Positions 1 through 8,448 of a stretch of DNA of 25,910 bases are shown here, in pieces. Under the pieces are notes generated by a model. That model worked only from the letters and a program-made list of their open reading frames with translations, had not been told where the DNA came from and made no database searches. This DNA is from JBCDJI01 sp964351865. GTDB lineage: Bacteria; Verrucomicrobiota; Verrucomicrobiia; Methylacidiphilales; JBCBYL01. Positions within the stretch are counted from its first letter, which is position 1. Each line of letters starts with the position of its first letter. Location of the stretch: contig CAYGPJ010000044.1 in the NCBI GenBank assembly GCA_964351865.1, positions 1 through 25,910 of the forward strand, read 5' to 3'. A program made the translations under genes and the position numbers.

Positions 1-341
1 ACTGGAGCTGTGCCGGTAGCGCATTCTTTACGATGCGTCACTTGCTGACCCAGCGAGATATCGAAGAGCCCCTGAGTGACGCGGTAGGCCTGCAGTGCCT
101 GTTTCAGGCAGGCATGGGTATGGGGCTCGATCAGCAGTTCCGCTCCGCTGGGCAATTGATTGATTCGGCTGATATCGCTGTCGTGGCGATAGCGACTGAG
201 GCAATTTTCCAGGGCTTCCAGCAATTCAAAACAATGCCGTACAGCACTGTCGGCGACCGCTTTTTCCACGCCACGCAAGCGAATGGAAAAGGTGGTGTTC
301 ATGCCATTGGTCTGGAAGACCTGAGGAGCGGATTTATTCAT
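1..341 (-). CDS. apbE: ApbE-family FAD:protein FMN transferase, N-terminal part (cut by window edge)
   Basis: This open frame starts at the ATG at 341-339 and is still open at base 1, giving 113 visible residues. ApbE enzymes use FAD to attach FMN covalently to Thr/Ser of flavoproteins such as NqrB/NqrC and RnfG, normally outside the cytoplasmic membrane. The visible part matches the family N-terminus: a small residue-Thr-Phe-Ser-Ile strand near 16-20, the segment LSRYRHDSDISRIN (48-61) corresponding to the usual S-x-Y-x-x-x-S-E/D-I-S-x-x-N motif, and TQGLFDIS (89-96) corresponding to TGGxFDxT. No signal peptide or lipobox is visible at this start. The ATG lies inside the last codons of the upstream glycosyltransferase gene (ATGAATAA, 8-nt overlap), so translation is probably coupled. 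The flavinylation target and the C-terminal half lie outside the window. Confidence 0.82.
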   Translation of the reverse strand, partial: MNKSAPQVFQTNGMNTTFSIRLRGVEKAVADSAVRHCFELLEALENCLSRYRHDSDISRINQLPSGAELLIEPHTHACLKQALQAYRVTQGLFDISLGQQVTHRKECATGTAP

Positions 342-1860
342 GCTGCTGATAAGCTTGCCAGATGTCATTACGGATGCCGAGCCAGAGCGGAACTTCATGG
401 CGCAGGCCGCGCGGCAGCCATTGATGGGTTTTCTCGACGCTTTCAGGAATCTCCCGGGTGGTGAAAATGAGCGGAGCCTGTGGCAGGTGGGTAGCCTGTT
501 TCGGATCTGGGTAATAACCGACTTCCCCCAAGTCGCGCAGATACCAGGGGAGTGGCCAGTAGCCGGTTCCGATGACCGCGTGTGGACCGATTTTCAGTGG
601 TGGATAATCTTGCGAAAGTTGCTGCAACCAGTGGGTCATTTTTAGCAGATCGGGTGAGGTGGGGACATAGGCATAGGGATTACGTGCATCACTAGGCCAT
701 TGAAATACGGCACGGGTTGACTGCAGGGTTTGCCAACTCAGCAACGCGATCATCATGAGCCCGGTCAGCAGCCTGGATTTTTCAGGAATGAAATGCGTGA
801 TGCCGGAGAGGCCAAAGGCCGCGGCGATACAGACGTGCAGCCATGCCAGACAGATCAGCCACGGCGTTTTATAACTGATGAGTGAGAACACCAGCAACAG
901 AATCAGGCCGCTATTGAGCACAAAGCGGCAAACGGTGCGTGGTCGGCCGGTCGGGGAACAGAAGTATCCGATAACGGCCAGAAGCAGGACGGCGGCTTCG
1001 GTCCAGATCACCCCTAAACTGGATTTTGGAATCACCAGCAGCTGTAGATAGTAATCCCACGGTTTCTCATGGCCTGGAGTGGTTTCATAAACGAAGAAAG
1101 TGCTAAAGAAATCCAGAAAGCCACGGTGATTTTGTCCGAAGTGACTGTAGATGAGGTAAATCGTCAGCAGGCAGGTAGCCACACCGGCAACGAGGCTCCA
1201 TCTCTCTTTTTTCAACCCATCTAAAGCGGCTGCCATTCGCTCGCGCCATGAGCCTTTTCCGGCAAGAGAAAACCAGGCCAGCAGGCCGGATAGGATCCAA
1301 CTGAATAGAGCGACGACGACGGTTTCACGGGTGGCGGCCATTAACCCGACAGCGAGTCCGAGCATGATCGCCCAGCACAGGTGGCGAGAACGGCAGAATT
1401 GAGCTAGCGCCCATAGCGAGAGGATGCCGGTGAAGACAAACAGCGATTCGTGAATGTACATGCGTGAGTAATAGACCAGCAGCGGCGAGGTGCACACCAG
1501 TGCCGCGGCGGATAGTTTTATACTCCAGCGAGCGGGGAAAAATAGACAGGTGACTACGGTAAGGATTCCTGCCCATGCGGTGATGGATCGTAGTGGAGTG
1601 ATCGTCAGTGATTGCCAGGTGGTTTGTCCTAGTTGACGGACGTAAGGAACAGTGATTGAGCTGAGCAGGGGGCCGTGAAAGTGTTTCGGGTCGAAGTCGC
1701 GCTTCTGTTCTAAATCATAGCCTACGATGCGGGCACCGGTGGCCTCGTCAAAATGCACGGGGCGCTCGGAGAGTTGGTGCAGTCGCAGATACGCAGCGAC
1801 GCCTAGGATGAGTAAGGTCAACAGGAAGCAGACGATCGCGGTGGATGTGGGTTTGGTCAT
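334..1860 (-). CDS. Polytopic membrane glycosyltransferase, GT39/ArnT-like (TIGR03663 type)
   Basis: A 508-residue multi-spanning protein starting at the ATG at 1860; an in-frame TTG one codon upstream is a less likely start. After the first membrane helix (about 10-28) comes RPVHFDEA (33-40), an acidic pair in the first extracytoplasmic loop where GT39/GT-C enzymes such as PMT and ArnT keep the catalytic Asp. It is followed by DPKHFHGPLL, typical of the TIGR03663 family (annotated as flippase activity-associated, Agl23-like). About ten further hydrophobic helices follow, then a soluble C-terminal part of about 120 residues with YWPLPWYLRD. Family knowledge suggests transfer of a sugar from a polyprenyl-phosphate donor to a lipid, glycan or protein; donor and acceptor are unknown. 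It overlaps apbE by 8 nt and is separated from the next upstream minus-strand gene by a terminator, so it needs its own promoter within 1861-1940. Confidence 0.8.
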   Translation of the reverse strand: MTKPTSTAIVCFLLTLLILGVAAYLRLHQLSERPVHFDEATGARIVGYDLEQKRDFDPKHFHGPLLSSITVPYVRQLGQTTWQSLTITPLRSITAWAGILTVVTCLFFPARWSIKLSAAALVCTSPLLVYYSRMYIHESLFVFTGILSLWALAQFCRSRHLCWAIMLGLAVGLMAATRETVVVALFSWILSGLLAWFSLAGKGSWRERMAAALDGLKKERWSLVAGVATCLLTIYLIYSHFGQNHRGFLDFFSTFFVYETTPGHEKPWDYYLQLLVIPKSSLGVIWTEAAVLLLAVIGYFCSPTGRPRTVCRFVLNSGLILLLVFSLISYKTPWLICLAWLHVCIAAAFGLSGITHFIPEKSRLLTGLMMIALLSWQTLQSTRAVFQWPSDARNPYAYVPTSPDLLKMTHWLQQLSQDYPPLKIGPHAVIGTGYWPLPWYLRDLGEVGYYPDPKQATHLPQAPLIFTTREIPESVEKTHQWLPRGLRHEVPLWLGIRNDIWQAYQQHE

Positions 1861-1865
1861 CAATA

Positions 1866-1924
1866 TGTAGGCCGAGATTGCATCTCGGCAATTCTATGAT
1901 GCCGAGATGCAATCTCGGCCTACA
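1866..1924. repeat. REP/BIME-like inverted repeat
   Basis: Two perfect 25-nt arms (1866-1890 and 1900-1924) are separated by a 9-nt loop (1891-1899). Each arm begins, read inward, with GTAG and then GCCGAGATTGCATCTCGGC, which is itself a near-palindrome. A GTAG tetranucleotide followed by a hairpin is the hallmark of REP sequences mobilised by RAYT/TnpA-REP transposases, and two head-to-head copies resemble a BIME. A related single copy lies at 25655-25685. It sits just upstream of the glycosyltransferase start, so it could also affect that gene's expression. Confidence 0.75.
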
Positions 1925-1938
1925 GTCTAAAGTTACCC

Positions 1939-1972
1939 AAAAAAACGCCGGAAGAGAAGCTTCCGGCGTTTT
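1939..1972 (-). terminator. Rho-independent terminator of the discoidin/oxidoreductase operon
   Basis: The perfect 13-bp stem AAAACGCCGGAAG (1942-1954) pairs with CTTCCGGCGTTTT (1960-1972) around a 5-nt loop. Read on the minus strand it ends in seven T (complement of A at 1939-1945), 23 nt past the stop codon at 1995. The plus-strand reading has only four T. It separates the 4611-1995 minus-strand operon from the glycosyltransferase-apbE pair. Confidence 0.9.
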
Positions 1973-1994
1973 GCGTTAAATGCTGATAAGGAAC

Positions 1995-2654
<660 letters not shown>

Positions 2655-2673
2655 TTGGATTTGAGTTTAGTAT

Positions 2674-4026
2674 TTAGACGGACAAATGCTCGTCGGTGAA
2701 GTTGATAATTTTATTTTCCAGCGCGGCGGGGTTAACCCAGTAAATCGGGGCTTCCGATTCAAAGGCGTGACGGGCATCGCAGTTCAATTTTTCTTTACCA
2801 TGAACGGCGTTAAAGAAGTTTTCCAGATGCGGCTGGTGAGGAGGCTTACTGAGTTCACCGGGCAGGGCAAACTGATCTGGCGGGGCGGACGCGTAAGAAG
2901 CAATTTCATCGGCACCACCAGCGGCGACACCGGCGGCCACTTTTTTGAGGTAACCTTCACTGATGAGGTTGTCCCAACTGGGAGCACTGTTTTCGCGGTA
3001 GATATTGGTATAAGCGGCACGTTCGGAGATTTCGACGGTGCCCTCGCTGCCCATGAAAGATTCATAATATCCTCCGCCAGCGCTGGTGGTGGTGAGCACC
3101 TGATAAAATGCACGAGCCCCACCTTGTGGGGTGTCGTAGTCGAAGATGCACATGACATTGTCAAAGTGTTCTCTGTCTTTGAAATAGTTATTCCCGCCGG
3201 ATGCCATGACGGATTTCGGCTGGGTGCCGAAGAACCAGTTGAAGATATCGATCTGGTGTGCCCCGAGATCAGAAATGGGGCCGCCGGAGAGGTCGCGGTA
3301 GAATCTCCAGTTGAAGAACTGATGCAGGTCGGCAAAGCCGTATTGTTGCAGAATCTTATCGCTGGGCAGGATTTTGCGTTTCTTAGGATCGTTGATCAGG
3401 TCGCTACCGATATCGCCGGAAGAAGCTACGGCACGATTCCATTGACCATTGGCATTGATGATCTGGCCGCAGATATTTTTTTTCTTGATCAGTTCGTTGA
3501 GGGTGTATTGGTAACGTGGATTGGAGCGGCGCTGGTGTCCGATCTGGCAGAGTTTGCCGGATTTTTCGGCGGCCACCACCATCGCGCGTGCGCCTTCGAT
3601 GGTGTTGGCCATCATTTTCTCGCAATAGACGTGGCAACCGGCTTCCAGTGCCATGATGGTATGCGGCGAGTGCCAGAAATCAGGCGTGGCGACGATGACG
3701 GCATCCAGATCTTCTTTTTCCAGCATATCTGCGGCATCGATGTAGCGGGTCGGCAGGTAGTCCAATTTGAAGGTGGTCTTCATGCGGCTGGCGGCGGCAC
3801 CGACGCGATCTTTCCAGATATCACAGACGGCGGTGTAGCGCAGGCCGGGGATGTTCTTCATGGCATTGAAAAGTACCTCGTGCTGTTTGCCGCACCCGAT
3901 AAAGCCGACCCGAATTTCATCGGAGGGAGCGTTTTTGGCTTGGGCGCTGAGAATCGACGGAGCCCCAAGGATCAGTCCGGCACTGGCCAAGGATGAGTTA
4001 CTTACAAATTGTCTTCTGGTGATCAT
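2674..4026 (-). CDS. Tat-exported Gfo/Idh/MocA-family oxidoreductase
   Basis: 450 residues. The N-terminus MITRRQF followed by a moderately hydrophobic stretch to about residue 30 (ILSAQA) is a twin-arginine signal, so the folded enzyme with its dinucleotide is probably exported, as known for Zymomonas glucose-fructose oxidoreductase. The Rossmann glycine motif is GFIGCGKQ (41-48). The usual EKP motif reads CEKMM (135-139), so Pro is replaced by Met. The conserved Asp and His of the sugar site are seen in ISDLGAHQIDIFNW. Family members oxidise or reduce a sugar or cyclitol hydroxyl with NAD(P); the substrate is unknown. It follows the DoxX gene by 47 nt and precedes the discoidin gene by 19 nt, forming a minus-strand operon divergent from the main catabolic cluster. 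A 436-aa frame on the opposite strand is only a shadow. Confidence 0.88.
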   Translation of the reverse strand: MITRRQFVSNSSLASAGLILGAPSILSAQAKNAPSDEIRVGFIGCGKQHEVLFNAMKNIPGLRYTAVCDIWKDRVGAAASRMKTTFKLDYLPTRYIDAADMLEKEDLDAVIVATPDFWHSPHTIMALEAGCHVYCEKMMANTIEGARAMVVAAEKSGKLCQIGHQRRSNPRYQYTLNELIKKKNICGQIINANGQWNRAVASSGDIGSDLINDPKKRKILPSDKILQQYGFADLHQFFNWRFYRDLSGGPISDLGAHQIDIFNWFFGTQPKSVMASGGNNYFKDREHFDNVMCIFDYDTPQGGARAFYQVLTTTSAGGGYYESFMGSEGTVEISERAAYTNIYRENSAPSWDNLISEGYLKKVAAGVAAGGADEIASYASAPPDQFALPGELSKPPHQPHLENFFNAVHGKEKLNCDARHAFESEAPIYWVNPAALENKIINFTDEHLSV

Positions 4027-4074
4027 GGAAATTAAATGAGCGTTGTGCGATGCGCTTTAACTTTGGAGTAGACG

Positions 4075-4611
4075 TTAAAATTTACGGAACAATTCAAAGC
4101 GGTTGTGTTTCACGGTAAAGAGCGCCATGGCAATGATGATGATGTGGATGCCGAGCCAGGCGATACCGGCGTCTTGTTTGATGAGGATTAACCCAACCGT
4201 CAGACTGGTGTAGAGCAAGCCCATCAGTAAGAGGGAGGTGCGAGTGGCGATGCCAAGTAACAGCGTAACTCCAAGCAGAATCAGCGCTGGCCCCAGGACG
4301 GTGTTGTAGATACCGAGTGCGAAGTCGGGGATGAGCGGTTCCTTGGCGAATTTTGAGTAGAGTGAGGCGGGAACCCCCTGGTAAAATTCCAGCCCGTAGG
4401 ACTTGCTCATGACCGTCTCAGTCAGGCCGTAGTCGTTGGGTTGACCGGCGATATCCACAGCGGTGTCACTGCTCTTGCTGCCGGCGTATTTTTCAAGGCC
4501 GGTAATGATAGCTCGGGCGGCAAGCCAAATACGCAGAACAAAGAATCCGAAGGTGGCGCCTAAATCGCAGCTGCAGCAATCAGACTTAGCGGGGGAGGGA
4601 GAGTCACTCAT
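4075..4611 (-). CDS. DoxX-family inner-membrane protein
   Basis: 178 residues with about four membrane helices: near 18-40 (ending in TGLEKYAG), then three in 101-165 (ILLGVTLLLGIA, LLLMGLLYTSLTVGLIL, LGIHIIIIAMAL). The arrangement, including the first helix followed by a Gly-x-x-Lys turn, fits the DoxX/DoxX-like family, which includes quinone-interacting or redox-associated membrane proteins whose functions are mostly undefined. A short Cys cluster, CCSC (12-15), precedes the first helix and could bind metal or form a disulfide. It is the first gene of the minus-strand operon ending at 1995. One speculation is that it links the exported oxidoreductase to the membrane electron carriers; nothing in the sequence proves this. 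Confidence 0.72.
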   Translation of the reverse strand: MSDSPSPAKSDCCSCDLGATFGFFVLRIWLAARAIITGLEKYAGSKSSDTAVDIAGQPNDYGLTETVMSKSYGLEFYQGVPASLYSKFAKEPLIPDFALGIYNTVLGPALILLGVTLLLGIATRTSLLLMGLLYTSLTVGLILIKQDAGIAWLGIHIIIIAMALFTVKHNRFELFRKF

Positions 4612-4843
4612 AACAGTTGTATATTCTATATTTGTTTAGTATTTAAACAAGTTCTTTCATGCTAAATTTTGGTGGAAAAATCAGTTCAGCTGAAAAGATA
4701 TTATATTGTCTTAAAATGTCAATAAGGATTCTGGCGCGTAATGCGGTGTAAGGGATATGTATACCTAAAATAGGAGCGATTCGAAAACTATTTGATAAAA
4801 CATATTGTCAAATAACGTCAATACGTTAAAAACGCTTAAATTG
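4612..4843. promoter_or_regulatory. Divergent promoter/operator region between DoxX operon and catabolic cluster
   Basis: AT-rich, gene-free region between two divergent transcription units. Candidate operators seen by eye are an inverted repeat TTGTTTA-GTATT-TAAACAA (4632-4650), close to the DoxX start, and a perfect 10-nt palindrome TTCAGCTGAA (4685-4694). The words TGTCAATA (4711-4718) and TTGTCAAATAACGTCAATAC (4805-4824) may be direct half-sites for an AraC protein. No convincing -35/-10 pair could be fixed. A TTG at 4805 is an alternative start of the regulator gene. Confidence 0.45.
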
Positions 4844-5626
4844 ATGGTCACGCTTAAAAATTATCGGGAGCAATTCTTTGAGCAACTCCTTCCCGGGCAG
4901 ATGCTGGAAGCGTTATTTGATGCGCTACCAAATGCGAACTATTTTGTGAAGGATCGGGAAAGTAGGTTTATGACGGCGAGTCACAGCTTTGCGGTGATGC
5001 TGGGTGAAGATGATGTAGAGAAATTGATCGGTAAGACAGACTTCGATTATTCAGCGGATTTTCTGGCAGAAGCATTTTTGGAAGATGACCAGCAGGTGCT
5101 GGCGACCGGACAGCCTATCCTATCCAAGGTGGAATTAGTGCCGGATGCCGATTCGTTGGAATGGGTGAGCACGAGCAAGGTTCCGCTTTTTGGTGTCAAT
5201 GGCAAGGTGATTGGTCTGGCTGGTGTCGTGCGACTCATCGATGACGGGCACGAGTTGTATCTTCATCATCCTGAGATGCGCAAAATCGTTGAATATATCC
5301 AGCATCATTTCCGGGAAAAAATCACGTTGAGTGAAATGGCAGCCGCTGCCGGAGTTTCGGTGAGTTCGGTGGAGCGATTATTTCGGCGCAACTTCGGACT
5401 GACCCCACATCAGTATCTGTTGAAGACCCGCCTCAATGCGGCTTGCCGATGTTTGCGTGGGAGTGAAGATGAATTGGCGCAGATTGCCCGCGAATGTGGG
5501 TTTAACGATCAGACCAGCATGACACGATCCTTCCGTCAGGAAATCAAGATTACCCCGCTTAAATATCGTCAGCGCTTCAGCGTGAAATTGGCGAACCGAA
5601 ACCAAAACCGAAACGGAAAACGATAA
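4844..5626 (+). CDS. AraC-family transcriptional regulator with N-terminal PAS domain
   Basis: 260 residues from the ATG at 4844; the open frame continues upstream to a TTG at 4805 (13 more residues), so the start is uncertain. Residues about 22-125 form a PAS domain (ALPNANYFVKDRESRF, LIGKTDFDYS, TGQPILSKVELV, IGLAGVVRL). The C-terminal about 100 residues are a double helix-turn-helix of the AraC/XylS type (ITLSEMAAAAGVSVSSVERLF, then LAQIARECGFNDQTSMTRSF and the closing TPLKYRQRF). There is no cupin sugar-binding domain, so the signal is read by the PAS fold. It precedes the MFS transporter by only 9 nt and probably controls its own operon and the divergent DoxX operon. The regulator at 14969-15718 has the same architecture and conserved PAS words (TELIGK/EKLIGK, TG-x-PIL-x-x-VELV), so the two are paralogues. 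Confidence 0.88.
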   Translation: MVTLKNYREQFFEQLLPGQMLEALFDALPNANYFVKDRESRFMTASHSFAVMLGEDDVEKLIGKTDFDYSADFLAEAFLEDDQQVLATGQPILSKVELVPDADSLEWVSTSKVPLFGVNGKVIGLAGVVRLIDDGHELYLHHPEMRKIVEYIQHHFREKITLSEMAAAAGVSVSSVERLFRRNFGLTPHQYLLKTRLNAACRCLRGSEDELAQIARECGFNDQTSMTRSFRQEIKITPLKYRQRFSVKLANRNQNRNGKR

Positions 5627-5635
5627 ACTATCATT

Positions 5636-7192
5636 ATGAAACACAGCAAAAACGACCAACTGGTCTTCTGGGGCTCCTTTATTGCCCTGATCACCACATC
5701 GATGGCCTTTATTATCAGGGCTATTTTAATCAATAGCGGGATCTGGCCGGAGCAGTTTGGCTTGGATAAGGTTCAGGGGGGGATTCTTTTTGGTGCGGGT
5801 ATCTGGCCTTTTGCGATCAGTATTATTCTTTTCAGTCTAATCATTGATCGGGTCGGATATAAGTTTGCGATGTATTTCAGCTTTGTCTGTTACACCATCT
5901 TTGGTGTCCTGGCGGTGGTGGCCTACGGTATGGTAAATGGGGAGGTGACCGATCTGGCGGCCGCTCAGGCCAAGGCCTGGCATTATCTCTATTGGGGTTC
6001 GGTCATTCTGGGACTGGGCAACGGAACCGTTGAGGCCTTCATTAACCCGGTCGTTGCCACCATTTTTAAAGATGAAAAATCCAAGTGGCTGAATATCCTG
6101 CATGCCGGTTGGCCAGGCGGGCTGGTTTTAGGCGGGGTTCTGGCGATCGGACTTGGTGGTATAGTCGCAGACGACTGGCGCATCCTGGTCGGTCTGATGT
6201 TCCTGCCGGCGGTGGTGTATTTGATCATGCTGGCCAAGGTCGAGTTTCCCGTGAATGAACGGGTAGCCGCCGGATCCAGCTACCGTGAGATGCTGGCAGA
6301 GTTTGGTACGGCGGCGGCCTTTATTGCGTTTTATCTGATTTTTGCACAGTTGGGCGATGTCTTTTCGTGGTCGACCGTGGTGACTTGGGGGTTGATTGTG
6401 GTTTCCGTGATTGGATATGGATTCTTCAGCCGATCATTTGGCAATCCTTTGCTGTTGATTCTGGTGATCATTATGATGCCGCTGGCGACGACGGAGCTAG
6501 GTACGGATGGTTGGATTTCCGCATTGATGGAAAAGCCGATGCATGCCGCCGGCTGGGATCCGACCTGGGTTTTGGTTTACACTTCACTGATTATGATGGT
6601 GCTGCGTTTCAATGCCGGTCCGGTGATTCAGAAGTTTGGCCCGCTGGGACTGTTGGCGATTTGCTCTGGTTTGGCGATCATCGGATTGAACTTGCTGTCG
6701 TTTGCCACGGGAGTGGTCTTTATTTTCTTTGCCGCCACCATTTACGGTGTCGCCAAGACCTATTTCTGGCCGACCATGCTGGGAGTGGTTGCGGAGCAAA
6801 CTCCTAAGGGCGGTGCGCTGACATTGAATGCGATCGCTGGTATCGGGATGTTGACGGTGGGGATTCTGGGTGGACCTTTTATCGGCTACTTGCAGGAAAC
6901 TTCAGTCACCTCAGGAATTCAGGAAGAGATGCCCGCGATCTATGAGCAAATTACTCATGAGAGTGATTATTTGTTAGGACAATACGTGGCGCTGGATGCG
7001 AATGGTATTGATAAGCTGCCGGAAAATTTGCAGCAGCAGGCGACAGAAATTCGCGAACGCGAAACTCAGGGGGCATTGGCCAAGATGTCGGTCTTTCCGG
7101 CCTTTATGCTGATTTGCTATCTGGGGCTGATTGCCTATTTCAAGCGACGTGGCGGTTACCAACCGAAAGTCATTGGTGAAGGGGCTCATTAA
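5636..7192 (+). CDS. MFS-family transporter, probable sugar permease
   Basis: 518 residues with about twelve hydrophobic helices. The loop after helix 2 carries DRVGYKFAMY (71-80), matching the major facilitator signature D-R-x-G-R/K. Before the last helix is a hydrophilic insertion of roughly 80 residues (about 422-495, containing EEMPAIYEQITHESDY and LPENLQQQATEIRERE), longer than usual in MFS proteins and likely an extracytoplasmic or helical hairpin region. The start ATG lies 9 nt after the AraC stop, indicating co-transcription. Its position at the head of an oxidoreductase/DUF1080 cluster suggests import of the sugar, keto-sugar or released monosaccharide; substrate and direction are inferred from context only. 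Confidence 0.85.
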   Translation: MKHSKNDQLVFWGSFIALITTSMAFIIRAILINSGIWPEQFGLDKVQGGILFGAGIWPFAISIILFSLIIDRVGYKFAMYFSFVCYTIFGVLAVVAYGMVNGEVTDLAAAQAKAWHYLYWGSVILGLGNGTVEAFINPVVATIFKDEKSKWLNILHAGWPGGLVLGGVLAIGLGGIVADDWRILVGLMFLPAVVYLIMLAKVEFPVNERVAAGSSYREMLAEFGTAAAFIAFYLIFAQLGDVFSWSTVVTWGLIVVSVIGYGFFSRSFGNPLLLILVIIMMPLATTELGTDGWISALMEKPMHAAGWDPTWVLVYTSLIMMVLRFNAGPVIQKFGPLGLLAICSGLAIIGLNLLSFATGVVFIFFAATIYGVAKTYFWPTMLGVVAEQTPKGGALTLNAIAGIGMLTVGILGGPFIGYLQETSVTSGIQEEMPAIYEQITHESDYLLGQYVALDANGIDKLPENLQQQATEIRERETQGALAKMSVFPAFMLICYLGLIAYFKRRGGYQPKVIGEGAH

Positions 7193-7231
7193 TCACTCTA
7201 AATAATCATTGAAAGCATAGGAGAATATTTC

Positions 7232-8413
7232 ATGTCATCACCGAGAACACTTAATGTCGGACTGATTGGAGGCGGGGGCGGAGCGTTCTTTGCGCATCCT
7301 CATCAGAAAGCGATTCATTTTGACGGGACCCGTCGCGTCGTTGCGGGCGCCTTGCGCAGTCATCCGGATTCCGCGCTGGCAGATGCAGCTGACTGGTCTT
7401 ATCCGATTAAGGGCTATGCGAGTGCCGACGAAATGATCGATGCGCAGCAAGATTTACCTGAAGGAGAGCGCTTGGATTATGTGGTGGTGGTGACTCCGAA
7501 TCACGCCCACTTCGCGCCGGCGATGAAGGCGGTCGCTGCGGGCATTCCGGTTTTCTGTGAGAAACCACTGACCCTAAATCTGAATGAAGCGGAGCAGTTG
7601 GTGGCGGCCGTAGAAGAGCATCAGGTGCCGTTCGCGGTGGCTCACACTTATCTCGGTCACTGGAGCACGCGACTGAGTCGCCACATTGTTCGGAGTGGAT
7701 TAATTGGTGAGGTTCGTTGGGTGGATTCCTCCTATATTCAAGGCTGGCTGGCCGGCAAGGCTGAGGAAGCCGGCATCCAGCAGGCGGAATGGCGCATGGA
7801 TCCGAAACGTTCCGGAGCTTCTAATTGTGGTGGCGATATCGGAACCCATGCGCTGCAGCAATTACGTTATGTCACGGGATTGGACGTGACTCGTCTGTCG
7901 GCCCGGCTGGAAGTTTTTGTGGAGGGACGTTCGCTGGACGATCATTTTACGACCTATTGTGAACTTTCCAATGGCGGCAAGGCGCTGGTGCGTGCCTCGC
8001 AGATTTGCATTGGTCATAAAAATGATCTGAGCATCGAGGTCAATGGCAGCAAAGGCACGCTGGTCTGGCGTCAGGAAGAACCGGAAGCGGTGAAGGTCAT
8101 GTTGCCAGGACAACCGGATCGCATTTACTGGCGCGGTGAAGTGGCCGCCAATGATGGGTTCATGGGAGATATTCCGGAGGATCTGTTAGCCGAGCCGACT
8201 TTGCCTTCGGGGCATGGCGAAGGCTTCCATGATGCTTTGGCGCGACTGCATCGTGATTTTGAAGCGGATGTGCGGGCGTTTCATGCGGGTGAGTTGGTAC
8301 ACTGTGATGGCTCCCAATATGCTAATGTTCAAGATGGACGTACAGGGCTGGCCTTCATTGAAGCGGCCGTGGCCTCCAGTAAGAACGACGGAGCATGGAC
8401 GGATTTAAAGTGA
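7232..8413 (+). CDS. Cytoplasmic Gfo/Idh/MocA-family oxidoreductase
   Basis: 393 residues without a signal peptide, hence cytoplasmic. The Rossmann loop is Gly-rich, GLIGGGGGAFF (10-20). Downstream come VTPNHAHF, the canonical EKP (110-112) in FCEKPLTLNLNEA, and the Asp/His pair of the substrate site in NCGGDIGTHALQQLRY. Length and motifs fit NAD(P)-dependent sugar or inositol dehydrogenases. The start is supported by an AGGAG Shine-Dalgarno sequence at 7219-7223, 8 nt before the ATG, one of the few good ones in the window. It lies 39 nt after the transporter. Being the only non-exported member of the three Gfo/Idh proteins here, it is the best candidate for reducing an imported keto-sugar, or oxidising an imported sugar, inside the cell. 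Confidence 0.9.
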   Translation: MSSPRTLNVGLIGGGGGAFFAHPHQKAIHFDGTRRVVAGALRSHPDSALADAADWSYPIKGYASADEMIDAQQDLPEGERLDYVVVVTPNHAHFAPAMKAVAAGIPVFCEKPLTLNLNEAEQLVAAVEEHQVPFAVAHTYLGHWSTRLSRHIVRSGLIGEVRWVDSSYIQGWLAGKAEEAGIQQAEWRMDPKRSGASNCGGDIGTHALQQLRYVTGLDVTRLSARLEVFVEGRSLDDHFTTYCELSNGGKALVRASQICIGHKNDLSIEVNGSKGTLVWRQEEPEAVKVMLPGQPDRIYWRGEVAANDGFMGDIPEDLLAEPTLPSGHGEGFHDALARLHRDFEADVRAFHAGELVHCDGSQYANVQDGRTGLAFIEAAVASSKNDGAWTDLK

Positions 8414-8448
8414 GAATGAGGAATTAAAAATTAAACACTGAGAACGCT

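Noticed and set aside
33..645. Plus-strand frames at the left edge (33-464 and 340-645)
   Set aside because: They are antisense to the ApbE fragment and the glycosyltransferase C-terminus, both of which have family motifs.
2686..3996. Long plus-strand open frame (436 codons) opposite the Gfo/Idh gene
   Set aside because: It is antisense to a protein with clear Tat, Rossmann and EK motifs, and its translation resembles no folded family; it is a codon-bias shadow.
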